Positions 54,239 to 63,414 of a DNA stretch of 64,000 nt are shown piece after piece. Source of the stretch: Leptospira meyeri (lineage in GTDB: Bacteria; Spirochaetota; Leptospiria; Leptospirales; Leptospiraceae); NCBI RefSeq assembly GCF_004368965.1, contig NZ_SORO01000002.1, positions 310,001 through 374,000 of the forward strand, given 5' to 3'. Below the pieces are notes generated by a model. It saw only the letters and a program-made list of their open reading frames with translations, had not been told where the DNA came from and searched no databases. Position numbers and translations under genes: made by a program. Each line of letters begins with the position of its first letter. Position 1 is the first letter of the stretch.

Positions 54239-54673
54239 ATGGCTATTCTCATTCCCCTCGTCTTTCTGTTTTCTTATTTTTTCATCCGAAAAATTTGGTT
54301 CCAACTCCGGAAAATCCGAACCGTTGGGACGATTGAAAGAATCGAATTGGGATTCATTCGGCCGAATCTCATCCTTCCAGAAGTGAAAGTCTACTATAAA
54401 TACTACTTCCAGTCAGGCCTATATTTTGGGTCTGGTTATCTCAACCTTTCCGATTTTCTCTTAAACCAGGAATTTCATGTCCATATGGGCCCGGGAGAAA
54501 TCCCGATTCTTTACACCGCCGATACCGAAATCATCACCGAAGAACATATCGAACATTACTTGCTTTCCAAGGGGGGAAGCGTTTTCCTATACCTGGACCC
54601 CATCGAACCTTACCATTCCAGGATTGATTCGGTCAATTTGAACTCCATTACAGTTCCATCGGACCTTTTATGA
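54239..54673 (+). CDS. Small membrane-anchored protein of unknown function
   Basis: The 144-residue protein starts with an N-terminal membrane helix (ILIPLVFLFSYFFI) followed by a basic stretch and a soluble beta-rich domain (VKVYYKYYFQSGLYFGSGYLNL, then GEIPILYTADTEIIT), somewhat like DUF3592-type domains. No motif fixes a function. It lies 26 bp after clpC, with a small hairpin GCCTTT/AAAGGC at 54216-54230 between, and its stop overlaps the TPR gene by 4 bp, so it is probably co-expressed with it. Confidence 0.65.
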   Translation: MAILIPLVFLFSYFFIRKIWFQLRKIRTVGTIERIELGFIRPNLILPEVKVYYKYYFQSGLYFGSGYLNLSDFLLNQEFHVHMGPGEIPILYTADTEIITEEHIEHYLLSKGGSVFLYLDPIEPYHSRIDSVNLNSITVPSDLL

Positions 54674-55449
54674 AACATTTGATTCTCACTTTTTCAGTTA
54701 CTTGTCTTCTTGTAACATCCCTTCACTCTCAAGGAAAAGAACAAGTAGGTTCAGCTTATTTCCAAGCTGTGGATGAATATAAGGTTAAAAATTATAACAA
54801 GTCAATTGAACTTGTAAAAAGTTTACTTACCGATGGCAAATCGTCTTATGAGTTTTACGCACTACTTGCATTTAACTATGATAAGTTGAATGACTTTGAA
54901 AATTCTTATAAAAATATGTTGGAAGCAAGGAAACGGAAACCGGACGACGAAGACCTTTTACAAGCAAGTCTTGCAATTTTAACACGTCATAAAAAGTGGA
55001 AACCTGCGATCGAACTTGCTGAAAAAACCATTCCTTTGTATCCTCAGAATCCTGAAGTAAGATACTTCTATGCGTTAGCACTTTCAGAAAAAGGTGCATC
55101 CAAAACAGCTCTCTCCCAAATCGAAAAAGCAAAGGCAGGAAGCCCTAATGATTTTCGAATGTTAGAGTTGGAAGGAAAAATTTATTATAACCTAAAAAAC
55201 TATGATAAAGCTGATGTGAGTTTGAGATGGGCATCTTCTTTAAAACAAAATTCTGCTGAAATTTGGAATAACCTTGCTTTGGTTCAAGAATCATTATATA
55301 AAACAAATAAAAAGTTGGGAAAAAAATCCCAAGCAAACACTTATTTGGCGGAAGCAAAAGAATGCATCCAAAAGGCTTCTGACCTAAACGGAGAAAGTAA
55401 TACAATCAAAGAAAACTCTAAACGGATTGTAGCGCTCAGCGACTTGTGA
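54670..55449 (+). CDS. Exported TPR-repeat protein
   Basis: The 259-residue protein has a signal peptide ([20 protein letters not shown]) and then about five to six tetratricopeptide repeats. Examples are [82 protein letters not shown] and [21 protein letters not shown] proteins act as binding scaffolds in the periplasm or envelope. Its ATG overlaps the previous stop (ATGA) and its stop overlaps the MtaB-like GTG (GTGA), so the three are coupled. The partner is unknown. Confidence 0.8.
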   Translation: MKHLILTFSVTCLLVTSLHSQGKEQVGSAYFQAVDEYKVKNYNKSIELVKSLLTDGKSSYEFYALLAFNYDKLNDFENSYKNMLEARKRKPDDEDLLQASLAILTRHKKWKPAIELAEKTIPLYPQNPEVRYFYALALSEKGASKTALSQIEKAKAGSPNDFRMLELEGKIYYNLKNYDKADVSLRWASSLKQNSAEIWNNLALVQESLYKTNKKLGKKSQANTYLAEAKECIQKASDLNGESNTIKENSKRIVALSDL

Positions 55450-56735
55450 AAATTAAGTTTCATACGCTTGGCTGTCGGTTGAATTTTTTTGAAACCGATG
55501 GTATGTACTCTGTATTAAAAGACAAAGGTTTTTCTCTGGCGGAAGCTCAGGAAGAGGCACAGTATATTGTTGTGAATACATGTACGGTGACAAATAAGGC
55601 TGATGTAAAAAATCGAAATATTATTCGTAATGCCATCCGAACAAATCCTGGTGCAAAGGTTTATGTGACTGGTTGTTATGCAGAAACTGATAAAGAAATT
55701 TTACAAAATATTCCCGGTGTATTCGGAGTTTTTGGAAATTCCGAAAAAAGTGCTCTTCCTTATAAGATTTTAGAAGATTGGGAAGGGAAAGACAGTTATC
55801 CCGAGAAAACACTGGATCGTTTTGCTTATTCCGATGTTCTGCCAGAAGGTCATACTCGATCTTATCTAAAAATCCAAGATGGATGCAATCGGAAATGTTC
55901 TTATTGTAAAATACCAGCAGCTCGTGGGCTTGGTGTTAGTCGAAATTATAATGATGTTTTGGACCAAGTTCGGTATCTCCAAGATAATGGAGTTGGTGAA
56001 ATTCAGTTAACGGGTGTTAATTTGGGTTGGTATCGATTGGAGAATGGCGAAAAAGGATTCCTCAATCTTTTGGAAGATATTTTAAAGATTTTAGAATACT
56101 CTAGGATTCGCCTTTCATCTATTGAACCACCAGATGTAGGTTCTGGTTTGTTAGACTTAATGAAACATCCACGATTTTGTAAATTTTTGCACGTCCCCAT
56201 CCAGAGTGGGAGTCGTAAGGTTTTGAAGGATATGCGAAGGACTTATCATCCTGATGCATTTCGAACCAGGATCGAACTTGCCAAAGAAAAGCTACCAAAC
56301 CTGTTTCTCGGAACCGACGTAATTGTTGGATTTCCATCGGAAACGGAATTAGAGTTTCAAGAAACAAAGGATTTATTGGTCGAACTTGGATTTGCAAAGT
56401 TACATGTATTTCCCTATTCTGTTCGAAAGGGAACAACGGCTGAATCGTTTGGTGATCCAATTCCTGGTGATGAAAAAAAACGCAGAGTATTGGATTTGAT
56501 GTCACTTAGTTCCACTCTTCATACAAAGTATGCAGAGTCTGTCATAGGAAAAACCTATGAAGCCATTCTTGAAAGTGATGGTAGGTTAGTGACTGATAAT
56601 TATTTGAAAGGTCGATTGGAAAATTCAGAAATTTTTAGCACTCTACAAAAAGGTCAATTCGTTGATGTTAGGTGCTTGGAATACAAACCCGCCAAAGATA
56701 AAGAAGGTGAGTTCGTTTTTGGCCTGTCCCTTTAG
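55446..56735 (+). CDS. mtaB: MtaB-type tRNA t6A37 methylthiotransferase
   Basis: The 429-residue protein has the MiaB-family N-terminal domain ([16 protein letters not shown], then [10 protein letters not shown] and VTGCYAE with three cysteines for one Fe-S cluster) and a radical SAM core [16 protein letters not shown] (C-x3-C-x2-C) at about residues 146-160. It ends in a TRAM-like domain. LGCRxN and the NTCTVT spacing favour MtaB (ms2t6A synthesis on tRNA) over MiaB or RimO. It starts at GTG 55446, overlapping the TPR gene's TGA by 4 bp. Confidence 0.87.
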   Translation: MKIKFHTLGCRLNFFETDGMYSVLKDKGFSLAEAQEEAQYIVVNTCTVTNKADVKNRNIIRNAIRTNPGAKVYVTGCYAETDKEILQNIPGVFGVFGNSEKSALPYKILEDWEGKDSYPEKTLDRFAYSDVLPEGHTRSYLKIQDGCNRKCSYCKIPAARGLGVSRNYNDVLDQVRYLQDNGVGEIQLTGVNLGWYRLENGEKGFLNLLEDILKILEYSRIRLSSIEPPDVGSGLLDLMKHPRFCKFLHVPIQSGSRKVLKDMRRTYHPDAFRTRIELAKEKLPNLFLGTDVIVGFPSETELEFQETKDLLVELGFAKLHVFPYSVRKGTTAESFGDPIPGDEKKRRVLDLMSLSSTLHTKYAESVIGKTYEAILESDGRLVTDNYLKGRLENSEIFSTLQKGQFVDVRCLEYKPAKDKEGEFVFGLSL

Positions 56736-56790
56736 TTTTTTATAGAAAAAGAATTTTCAAAAACTTTCGATTATTGACTATTAGGTCATC

Positions 56791-57561
56791 ATGGATCGTA
56801 AAAAGTTATCTATCGTTGGTTTTATCTTTGTAATGGTTCTAATCGTTACAATTTACCTTTTCCTTAGAAATTCCCAATCCAATCGTTTAAAAATCGAAAG
56901 AGGTTCTTTGGTAGAAGCAGTTTATGCTTTAGGAACTGTCAAACCTGTTGAAAGTTTTAGTTTAAAGTTTGGAATTGCTGCTTCCGTTCGAGAAATTTTT
57001 GTGGAAGAAGGACAAATGGTCACGAAAGGGCAGGCTCTTCTCACCAACGATTCAGGGATTACTTTTCGATCTCCTTTTACAGGCACCTTGACAAAGTTAA
57101 ATGTTGCTAAAAACGAAACAGCAATGCCTGGACTTCCTCTTTTAGAAATCCAGAATTTAAAAGAAGTATACATCTCTGTGTCATTGGACCAAGAATCGGC
57201 TTTAAGGGTCAAACCTGGCCAAGCAGTCCAACTTAGTTTTGAATCCATTCGTGGAAATGTGTATAAGGGAAAGGTAGAAAGGATTTATCCTTCGAACGGC
57301 CAGTTTTTAGTTCGTATTGAGCCACATGAACTTCCGCAGGGGATTTTGCCTGATATGACAACGGATGTTGCGATAGAAGTTTCATCAAAAGAAAATGTCG
57401 TTTTAGTTCCGCTAGTTGCCGTGGATAGAGGTAAAATCTATCGTTTTCGAGATGGAAAACGCGATAGAATAGAAATTCGAATTGGAGCAATCAATTCTGA
57501 ATTTGGAGAACTCATCCAAGGAGATTTAATAGAAGGCGACGAAGTATTGGTTAAAAACTAG
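56791..57561 (+). CDS. Membrane fusion protein of an ABC exporter (MacA/HlyD-like)
   Basis: The 256-residue protein has one N-terminal membrane segment (IVGFIFVMVLIVTIYLF), a lipoyl-like barrel-sandwich domain (VREIFVEEGQMVTKGQAL and FRSPFTGTLTKLNVAKNETAM), and beta-barrel and proximal domains to the end. No long coiled-coil hairpin is present, so it is shorter than typical MacA. It is followed by permease and ATPase genes in the same direction (2-bp and zero-bp gaps). It probably links that exporter to periplasmic partners. The 15 bases ending at the start codon are shared with the Lol-type permease gene. Confidence 0.85.
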   Translation: MDRKKLSIVGFIFVMVLIVTIYLFLRNSQSNRLKIERGSLVEAVYALGTVKPVESFSLKFGIAASVREIFVEEGQMVTKGQALLTNDSGITFRSPFTGTLTKLNVAKNETAMPGLPLLEIQNLKEVYISVSLDQESALRVKPGQAVQLSFESIRGNVYKGKVERIYPSNGQFLVRIEPHELPQGILPDMTTDVAIEVSSKENVVLVPLVAVDRGKIYRFRDGKRDRIEIRIGAINSEFGELIQGDLIEGDEVLVKN

Positions 57562-57562
57562 T

Positions 57563-58816
57563 ATGTTGTTTCTTGCCATTAGACAAATTCTTTCGAGACC
57601 GCAACAATCGATTTTAACATTGATTGGAATCGTTTTGGGCACTGCCGGTTATATTGTATTCTCCGGAATTATGTTAGGGTTCCAGGCCGTCATTACTGAC
57701 CAACTGGTGAATTCCGATGGGCAAATCAAGATTTCTCCAAAAGATGAACTTATTACGGAAAGAACTTTCGAAGATGTTTTTTTTCAAAACAAAGTGGTTC
57801 GTTGGTTATCTCCTCCATCGGGACGGACTGATAATTCTCGTTTAACTAATGTTCTTGGGTGGATGGACAAACTTTCGAATGACCACAGAGTTGTTTCCTT
57901 TGCGCCACAGCTAACAAAAGAAGTAATTTTTGTGAATGGTAAATCGACAGCGCCGGCTCGATTCGTCGGGGTTGATCCCAATATCCAACCCAAAGTTACC
58001 AATCTGAGTGATTATATTGTAGAAGGGAAACTCTCTGATTTGTCAAGGGGGACTTCTCTTGCCATTATGGGAGAAGGAGTTCTAAATAAACTTGGTGCTA
58101 AAATTGGAGATACGATCTCGGTTTATATTCCAGGGACTGATTTGATCCCTGTAAAAATCGTAGGAATTTTAAGCACGGGTAACCGATTGGTTGATGACGT
58201 CACAGTATATTCATCCTTATCCTCCGTCCAAAGTATTACCAAATCCAGTGGAGAGGTCTCTCAGATCATTGTAAAAATTAAAGACATTCGATCTGCTGCC
58301 TCAATTGCAGAGGATTTTCGCTACTTTAGCAAAGATAAAGTGGAAAGTTGGGACGAAGTGAATGCTAGTATCTTACAGGTATTTAAGACCCAAGATATTG
58401 TCAGAAACTCAACAACATTTACAATTATTCTCGTTGTTGCATTCGGGATTTATAATATTCTAAATATGGTTGTGAATCAAAAGAAAAAGGAAGTAGCCAT
58501 ACTTCGTTCTATAGGGTTTGATGAAAAAGATACAATCCAACTTTTTATCTTCCAAGGATTGTTTTTAGGTACACTTGGAGCCATCATCGGAATTTTTGTA
58601 GGAATTCTAGGATGTTATTATATTGATGGAATTCCCATTGGAGATCCAAAACAAAATTCCAAAGCCCTGATGAAAACGATGATGATTTCATGGGACTGGA
58701 TGATTTATGTAAAGGGTTTTTCCATCGCAGTCCTTAGTGCGTCAATTGCCAGTTATATACCGGCTCGTATGGCAAGTCGTCTTTCTCCTGTAGATATCAT
58801 CCGAGGGGCAACGTAA
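57563..58816 (+). CDS. FtsX/MacB-type ABC transporter permease
   Basis: The 417-residue protein shows the MacB/LolC layout: TM1 (LTLIGIVLGTAGYIVFSG, residues about 17-36), a periplasmic domain to about residue 285, and three C-terminal TMs. These are preceded by MVNQKKKEVAILRSIGFDE and end with IPARMASRLSPVDIIRGA. It is encoded between a membrane fusion protein and an ATPase, forming a three-gene exporter. Substrate could be a lipoprotein, lipid or small molecule. No outer-membrane factor gene is adjacent. Confidence 0.87.
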   Translation: MLFLAIRQILSRPQQSILTLIGIVLGTAGYIVFSGIMLGFQAVITDQLVNSDGQIKISPKDELITERTFEDVFFQNKVVRWLSPPSGRTDNSRLTNVLGWMDKLSNDHRVVSFAPQLTKEVIFVNGKSTAPARFVGVDPNIQPKVTNLSDYIVEGKLSDLSRGTSLAIMGEGVLNKLGAKIGDTISVYIPGTDLIPVKIVGILSTGNRLVDDVTVYSSLSSVQSITKSSGEVSQIIVKIKDIRSAASIAEDFRYFSKDKVESWDEVNASILQVFKTQDIVRNSTTFTIILVVAFGIYNILNMVVNQKKKEVAILRSIGFDEKDTIQLFIFQGLFLGTLGAIIGIFVGILGCYYIDGIPIGDPKQNSKALMKTMMISWDWMIYVKGFSIAVLSASIASYIPARMASRLSPVDIIRGAT

Positions 58817-59485
58817 ATGTTAGGAATCGAAGCCAAACATATTTTTAAATCTTTTGGAGAACCACCTCAAGATGTATTGAAGGATGTATCGCTTGAAATT
58901 GCAGTTGGCGATTTTGTAGCACTGACTGGAAAATCTGGATCTGGAAAATCAACCTTACTTTATATTGTGAGTGGTCTTGACAACCCCACCAGTGGTGATG
59001 TTAAACTGAATGGCAATTCTCTTGTGGGAATGGGAAGTAAAGAAATTCATACCCTAAGAAATTTATCGATTGGATTTGTTTTTCAATTTCATTACTTACT
59101 TCCTGAGCTCACTGGACTTGAGAACATCACTATGCCTGCGAGAAAAACTGGATCACATAAATTGATGGAAGAGTATGCTTTACATTTGATGGAAAGTTTT
59201 TCCGTATTACACTGTAAAGATAAATTTCCAAGCCAAATGTCTGGGGGAGAAGGACAAAGGGTTGCCATCGCACGCGCCCTTGTCCAAAAACCAAAGTTTC
59301 TTTTTGCAGATGAACCTACAGGAAATTTAGATACAACTAACGGAGATAAGGTGATGGAGATATTTAAACGTATCAACAAAGTTGATGGGACCACCATTTT
59401 ATTTGTCACTCATGATCCCGATTATGCAGGCCTTGCTAGCCGTCGTGTCCATATGATTGACGGTAAAATTGCAGAAATTTCTTAA
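58817..59485 (+). CDS. MacB/LolD-type ABC transporter ATP-binding protein
   Basis: The 222-residue ATPase has Walker A G-K-S-G-S-G-K-S-T-L (residues about 38-47), Q-loop VFQFHYLLPELTG, signature M-S-G-G-E-G-Q-R, Walker [15 protein letters not shown] and VTHD with the switch histidine. It starts directly after the permease stop with no gap and energises that exporter. It is the second LolD-like ATPase in this window, with a different partner set from the one at 50122. Confidence 0.9.
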   Translation: MLGIEAKHIFKSFGEPPQDVLKDVSLEIAVGDFVALTGKSGSGKSTLLYIVSGLDNPTSGDVKLNGNSLVGMGSKEIHTLRNLSIGFVFQFHYLLPELTGLENITMPARKTGSHKLMEEYALHLMESFSVLHCKDKFPSQMSGGEGQRVAIARALVQKPKFLFADEPTGNLDTTNGDKVMEIFKRINKVDGTTILFVTHDPDYAGLASRRVHMIDGKIAEIS

Positions 59486-59529
59486 AATATCCGCTATATT
59501 AGTTTATTTCCGATTTTATAGCAGATATT
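59486..59529 (+). promoter_or_regulatory. Long inverted repeat between exporter and MetZ-type gene
   Basis: AATATC-C-GCTATA and TATAGC-A-GATATT are 13-base arms with one mismatch, separated by 18 nt, starting right at the ATPase stop codon. The arm contains TATAGCAGA, shared with the palindrome upstream of the rhodanese lipoprotein gene. It may be a terminator for the exporter operon (a TTTTCTAAAA tract follows) or an operator for the PLP-enzyme gene 52 bp downstream. Confidence 0.5.
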
Positions 59530-59580
59530 TTCTAAAAAAAATGATGTTTTCGAGCGTTCATCACCAAACTTGGTAGAAGT

Positions 59581-60753
59581 ATGTTTGAACACTTCGAGAC
59601 TGACGCCATCCGCATCCAAACCAAACGAACCGGGGAAAAAGAACATTCCACCCCGTTATTTCTAACTTCCAGTTTTGTTTTTGATGATGCAGAACATGCA
59701 AGGGCTCTGTTTGCAGAAGAAGTGACCGGCAATCAATACACAAGATTTTCTAATCCGAACACAACCGAGTTAATTGATAAATTATGTTCTTTGGAACATA
59801 CTGAAGACGGGATTGCTACTGCTTCAGGAATGTCTGCTGTTTTTACTTCTGTGTTTGGGCTGGTTAAGTCGGGGGATCATATTGTATCGGCTCGTGCTAT
59901 TTTTGGATCTACCCATCAGATTTTTGCAAACATTTTGCCCCGATTCGGAGTAACAACTACTTATGTTGATATCAACAAACCTGAGTTATGGGAAACTGCT
60001 TTCCAAGAAAATACTAAAATTGTCTATATTGAAACACCTTCCAATCCAGGACTTGATATCGTAGATTTGGCATGGGTTGCAGAGCTATGTAAAAAGAAAA
60101 AAACAATTCTCATAGTTGATAATTGTTTTTGTTCTCCTTATATCCAAAGGCCTGCTGACTTTGGTGCAGATATCGTCATTCACTCGGCCACTAAATATTT
60201 GGATGGTCAGGGAAGGGTGATCGCTGGTATCATCTTAGGTAAAAAAGAATACATCCAACCGATTCGCTATATGGCTCGTAATACTGGTCCATCCTTATCC
60301 CCAATGAATGCATGGATTATTTCGAAAAGTTTAGAAACGCTTGCAGTGCGTATGGATAGACATTCCGAAAATGCCATGAAATTAGCAGAATTTTTAGAAC
60401 AATCGTCTGATGTGGAATTAGTTCGGTATCCTTTTTTGCCGAATGATCCTGGTTATGCGATCGCAAAAAAACAAATGAAATCTGGTGGTGGAATCGTTTC
60501 CTTTGTGATCAAAGGGGGAGTCGAAAGAGCAAGGAAATTTTTAGATTCTTTAAAATGGTTTTCCCTCACTGCTAATTTGGGTGATACAAGAACCACAGTG
60601 ACTCATCCAACTTCAACAACCCATTCAAAATTAACAGAAGCTGAGAGACAAGCGGTTGGAATTTTACCAGGACTCATTCGTGTGTCTGTTGGTTTGGAGC
60701 ATATTGACGATATCATTGCGGAAGTGAAGCAGGCACTCTCCAATTCAAAGTAA
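59581..60753 (+). CDS. Cys/Met-metabolism PLP enzyme, probably O-succinylhomoserine sulfhydrylase (MetZ/MetB-like)
   Basis: The 390-residue enzyme has the gamma-family PLP landmarks: YTRFSNPNTTELIDKL, the SGMSAVFT phosphate-binding turn, IVYIETPSNPGLDIVDL, IVDNCFCSP, and the PLP-lysine motif IHSATKYLDGQGRV (Lys about 205). Such enzymes replace the succinyl or acetyl group of homoserine with sulfide or cysteine. N-terminal TDAIRIQTKRTGEKEHSTPLF and DGQGR resemble MetZ. Homocysteine synthesis is the likely role. Its 3' end overlaps the convergent cytochrome gene by 41 bp. Discrimination among MetB, MetY and MetZ needs a phylogeny. Confidence 0.8.
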   Translation: MFEHFETDAIRIQTKRTGEKEHSTPLFLTSSFVFDDAEHARALFAEEVTGNQYTRFSNPNTTELIDKLCSLEHTEDGIATASGMSAVFTSVFGLVKSGDHIVSARAIFGSTHQIFANILPRFGVTTTYVDINKPELWETAFQENTKIVYIETPSNPGLDIVDLAWVAELCKKKKTILIVDNCFCSPYIQRPADFGADIVIHSATKYLDGQGRVIAGIILGKKEYIQPIRYMARNTGPSLSPMNAWIISKSLETLAVRMDRHSENAMKLAEFLEQSSDVELVRYPFLPNDPGYAIAKKQMKSGGGIVSFVIKGGVERARKFLDSLKWFSLTANLGDTRTTVTHPTSTTHSKLTEAERQAVGILPGLIRVSVGLEHIDDIIAEVKQALSNSK

Positions 60754-61927
60754 ATAGAAGATAACGAGAGTTCTTTTTTTCTGATAAGGACTCTTCCAAC
60801 ATCTTTTTAGTTTGTTTGGAGATGATATTAGATTTTGTGGATAACTGCTCTTCAAAACTCCGAACATACTGTTCATCAGGATCAACTTCAATCTCCCAAA
60901 GGAATTCTTGAATTTCATCTTTTGGTTTATAATTAAACTGAACTAGTAGAATTCCATTTGGTTTGATCCTTGTATCATAGTATTCTTCATTCAAATTGGT
61001 ATTCACATACCTGCCCACAATCGACTCATCCAAAAGGATTCGATTGTTTTCGATTGTGATAGCATAAAAACGTAAATAGATCTTCGGAACTACATAAGTA
61101 GGGAACATATGGCCGACTCTGATTGATTTGATTTCGGCTTTGATTGAATAAAGTCCTCCTTGTTCTTTGATTTGCCAACTTGGAGAAATTGAGTTTTGAA
61201 CAAAGGTCTTGTCGTGAATCCCTTTCCAGGAATGTTCCCGGTTTGGCATATGGCAGTTTTGGCATTCTACTCCTTGTTTTGCAAAAGGGCTTTTTTCCCA
61301 CTCGGAATACACTTCCATCAGTTTTTTTCCGTTAAGTCTCACTCCCTCTTCTTTACTTTCATGGCAAGATCTGCAAAACTTTGATGATTCAAAATCTTCT
61401 TTCACTATATATCCGTTATGTGGGAATATTTTATTCGGATTGTCTTTGTTTGTTTCTGTATTTGTTTTTGAAGGTGGTCCAAATCGAATTTGTTTTCGAA
61501 TATGGCATGAAGCACATATTATGGATGGGTTTGTGATTCCATTGGGAAAATTATGAGATTTAGAATTGAGGATTTCTGGAGTTTGATATTCAGTTGATAG
61601 TTCGGATTTGGTTTCCGGGAGAGGCGAGTGGCAGTTGAAGCAAGATTTATATTCTTCAGGTGTTAAAACTTCTTTCTGCCATAAAAAACCTTTGCCAATT
61701 GATTTTGCATGAAAACTTTTTTTCCAGTTTTGGAATTGTTCCGTATGGCAAGTGGCACAAGCATTTGGATCCAAACTCTTTTCTAATGAAGAAAAATGTG
61801 AAGGAGGGATCCCTTGTGGTTGGATGGGATGAATCCAGTGGGACTCCATAAAATTTGAGTCAGAACAACTTACGAACATTGAGACCAAAAATAAAATGTT
61901 CGTAAGTTGAAAGTTTAGAAATCGCAT
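60713..61927 (-). CDS. Pentahaem c-type cytochrome lipoprotein
   Basis: The 404-residue protein has a leader ending M-F-V-S-C (Cys21), so it is membrane-anchored outside the cytoplasm. It carries five C-x-x-C-H haem sites: CATCH (about 59), CFNCH, CASCH, CRSCH and CQNCH (about 224), in a cytochrome-c554-like layout with ACATCHTEQFQNWKKSFHAKS. The last 150 residues are haem-free and beta-rich. It would pass electrons in or across the periplasm. It is the last gene of an operon after an outer-membrane barrel and a rhodanese-like lipoprotein, and overlaps the MetZ-type gene tail to tail. Confidence 0.87.
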   Translation of the reverse strand: MRFLNFQLTNILFLVSMFVSCSDSNFMESHWIHPIQPQGIPPSHFSSLEKSLDPNACATCHTEQFQNWKKSFHAKSIGKGFLWQKEVLTPEEYKSCFNCHSPLPETKSELSTEYQTPEILNSKSHNFPNGITNPSIICASCHIRKQIRFGPPSKTNTETNKDNPNKIFPHNGYIVKEDFESSKFCRSCHESKEEGVRLNGKKLMEVYSEWEKSPFAKQGVECQNCHMPNREHSWKGIHDKTFVQNSISPSWQIKEQGGLYSIKAEIKSIRVGHMFPTYVVPKIYLRFYAITIENNRILLDESIVGRYVNTNLNEEYYDTRIKPNGILLVQFNYKPKDEIQEFLWEIEVDPDEQYVRSFEEQLSTKSNIISKQTKKMLEESLSEKKNSRYLLFTLNWRVPASLPQ

Positions 61928-61954
61928 ACCTAATCGTAAACTATACGAAAAGGA

Positions 61955-63406
61955 TTATCCTCCGCAAGCATTTCCACCACCACCGGATGGAGCACCTCCG
62001 CCTCCGCCCGAAGATCCACCAGAAGAAGATCCTCGTAAAAAGGCTTTGTCTTCTGTTCGGAGTTTGTTTGCTGTTTTCGAATATTGTCTTGAAATATCGA
62101 GTTGGTAATTGGGAACATTGTTGTCGGCATTTGCGGTATTACTTTCGGAAAGAGTAGCGATGTCGGTTCTCCAATAAGAAGCAGGTTGTGTGATGGCACT
62201 TGGGCTTGATCCGGAAGATGGAGTTCGAAGTCCAAGTGCACCGAATTGTTTCCATCCTCCTTCATACAATCTTGTTGGTTTACCAAGAATTTGGTGTAAT
62301 ACAAACCAAACAAGGGACCCTTTACTTGCATCTTCTCCATAAACGTAGATTTGTTTGTTTGTTGGATATCCTGTATTGTTTAAATAGGTTTGAAGCTGCA
62401 CAAAGGATTTAAATTGGAATGTAGTCCCATCATACAAATCGGTAGGAACTAAATTTGTTGAAGATTTAACTCTTCCTTCATATGTCACTACGCAAGTATT
62501 CGTAACAAAGGTTGAATTTGTTTTGGCTGTGCAATTGGCATATTTTGATCCGGAAGCAGTTGAATTTGTTGCCCCAGTAAAGGATGCATTTGGTCTACCA
62601 TCAATTAGGAAAAAACCTTCCGATGGTATTGGATCTACCTCTTCCAAATTTGTGTTCCCATTTTTAATCGCATGAATTAAATCTCCGATTGTAAGTTGCA
62701 AAACAGTTTGGTCTCGAAAAAGAGTTTTGATACTTCCTGCTCGATTGCTATTCACATAAGAATAGGATGGTGTTGTAAATATACTATTAGCAGCTGTTAA
62801 ATCAGCAATGGAACCATTTAAGATAGCTAACCTTTCTTTTGGGAATCCCCAATACAGTAGGGAATAATAAGCAAAAGTTGCAGAGGAAAGATTGGTCAGT
62901 GAAGACGTATCCTGTGCAAATACAACGTAATCAATGGCAGGATCAATTCCGTAAATGGCAAAAAAATCAGATATTTTTTTCCCTTTAGGTACAACTCCAT
63001 CAATATTTAAAACTCCATCATCTCTTGTATCCGTTAGCAAATCAGGTAAATTTGCAATGGGATAGGCAAAACTTTGTTTTCCATCAAAGAAGACATAGCG
63101 ACCGCTTGTCACACCAGAGGTTTGGATCTGAAAAACAATTAAATTTCCAGATACTCCAACAGGTCGATTGTTACTCCAGTTAGATAAAAAACGAGAGAAC
63201 TTGGTTGAAGTAATGAGTCCACTTTCATTTAAGTTATAATCAGAATTGGATAATGTTGCCAGTTCTCCAGGTGAATAAACACGAAATAAAAAAGGAGTTA
63301 GGTCTAGTTTCATACTCTGTGGTAAAAACAGATATTCCGGCAGACCTTTGCAACCTAGGATATGGATGATTAAAACAGTGAATATAGTTAAGTATTTAAG
63401 TTTCAT
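61955..63406 (-). CDS. Rhodanese-like lipoprotein lacking the catalytic cysteine
   Basis: The 483-residue protein has a leader ending I-L-G-C (Cys19), ATG 63406 and GAGG 7 nt upstream. It is a clear paralog of the protein at 40651-42144: KFSRFLSNWSNNRPVGVSGNLIVFQ parallels the other's LARFVNNWS and SGNLIILQ split, and GFFLIDGRPNASFTGA parallels QIIDARPQTQYNG. At the catalytic loop it reads IYVYGEDASKG where the paralog has ISQCRT, so the sulfur-carrying Cys is missing. It ends in a Ser/Gly-rich tail with CGG. It may bind rather than transfer sulfur, or act structurally, next to the cytochrome. Confidence 0.75.
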   Translation of the reverse strand: MKLKYLTIFTVLIIHILGCKGLPEYLFLPQSMKLDLTPFLFRVYSPGELATLSNSDYNLNESGLITSTKFSRFLSNWSNNRPVGVSGNLIVFQIQTSGVTSGRYVFFDGKQSFAYPIANLPDLLTDTRDDGVLNIDGVVPKGKKISDFFAIYGIDPAIDYVVFAQDTSSLTNLSSATFAYYSLLYWGFPKERLAILNGSIADLTAANSIFTTPSYSYVNSNRAGSIKTLFRDQTVLQLTIGDLIHAIKNGNTNLEEVDPIPSEGFFLIDGRPNASFTGATNSTASGSKYANCTAKTNSTFVTNTCVVTYEGRVKSSTNLVPTDLYDGTTFQFKSFVQLQTYLNNTGYPTNKQIYVYGEDASKGSLVWFVLHQILGKPTRLYEGGWKQFGALGLRTPSSGSSPSAITQPASYWRTDIATLSESNTANADNNVPNYQLDISRQYSKTANKLRTEDKAFLRGSSSGGSSGGGGGAPSGGGGNACGG

Positions 63407-63414
63407 AGATAACC

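Noticed and set aside
59486..59580. SAM riboswitch before the MetZ-type gene
   Set aside because: Only one simple long hairpin is present; the space is too short and there is no multi-stem conserved core.
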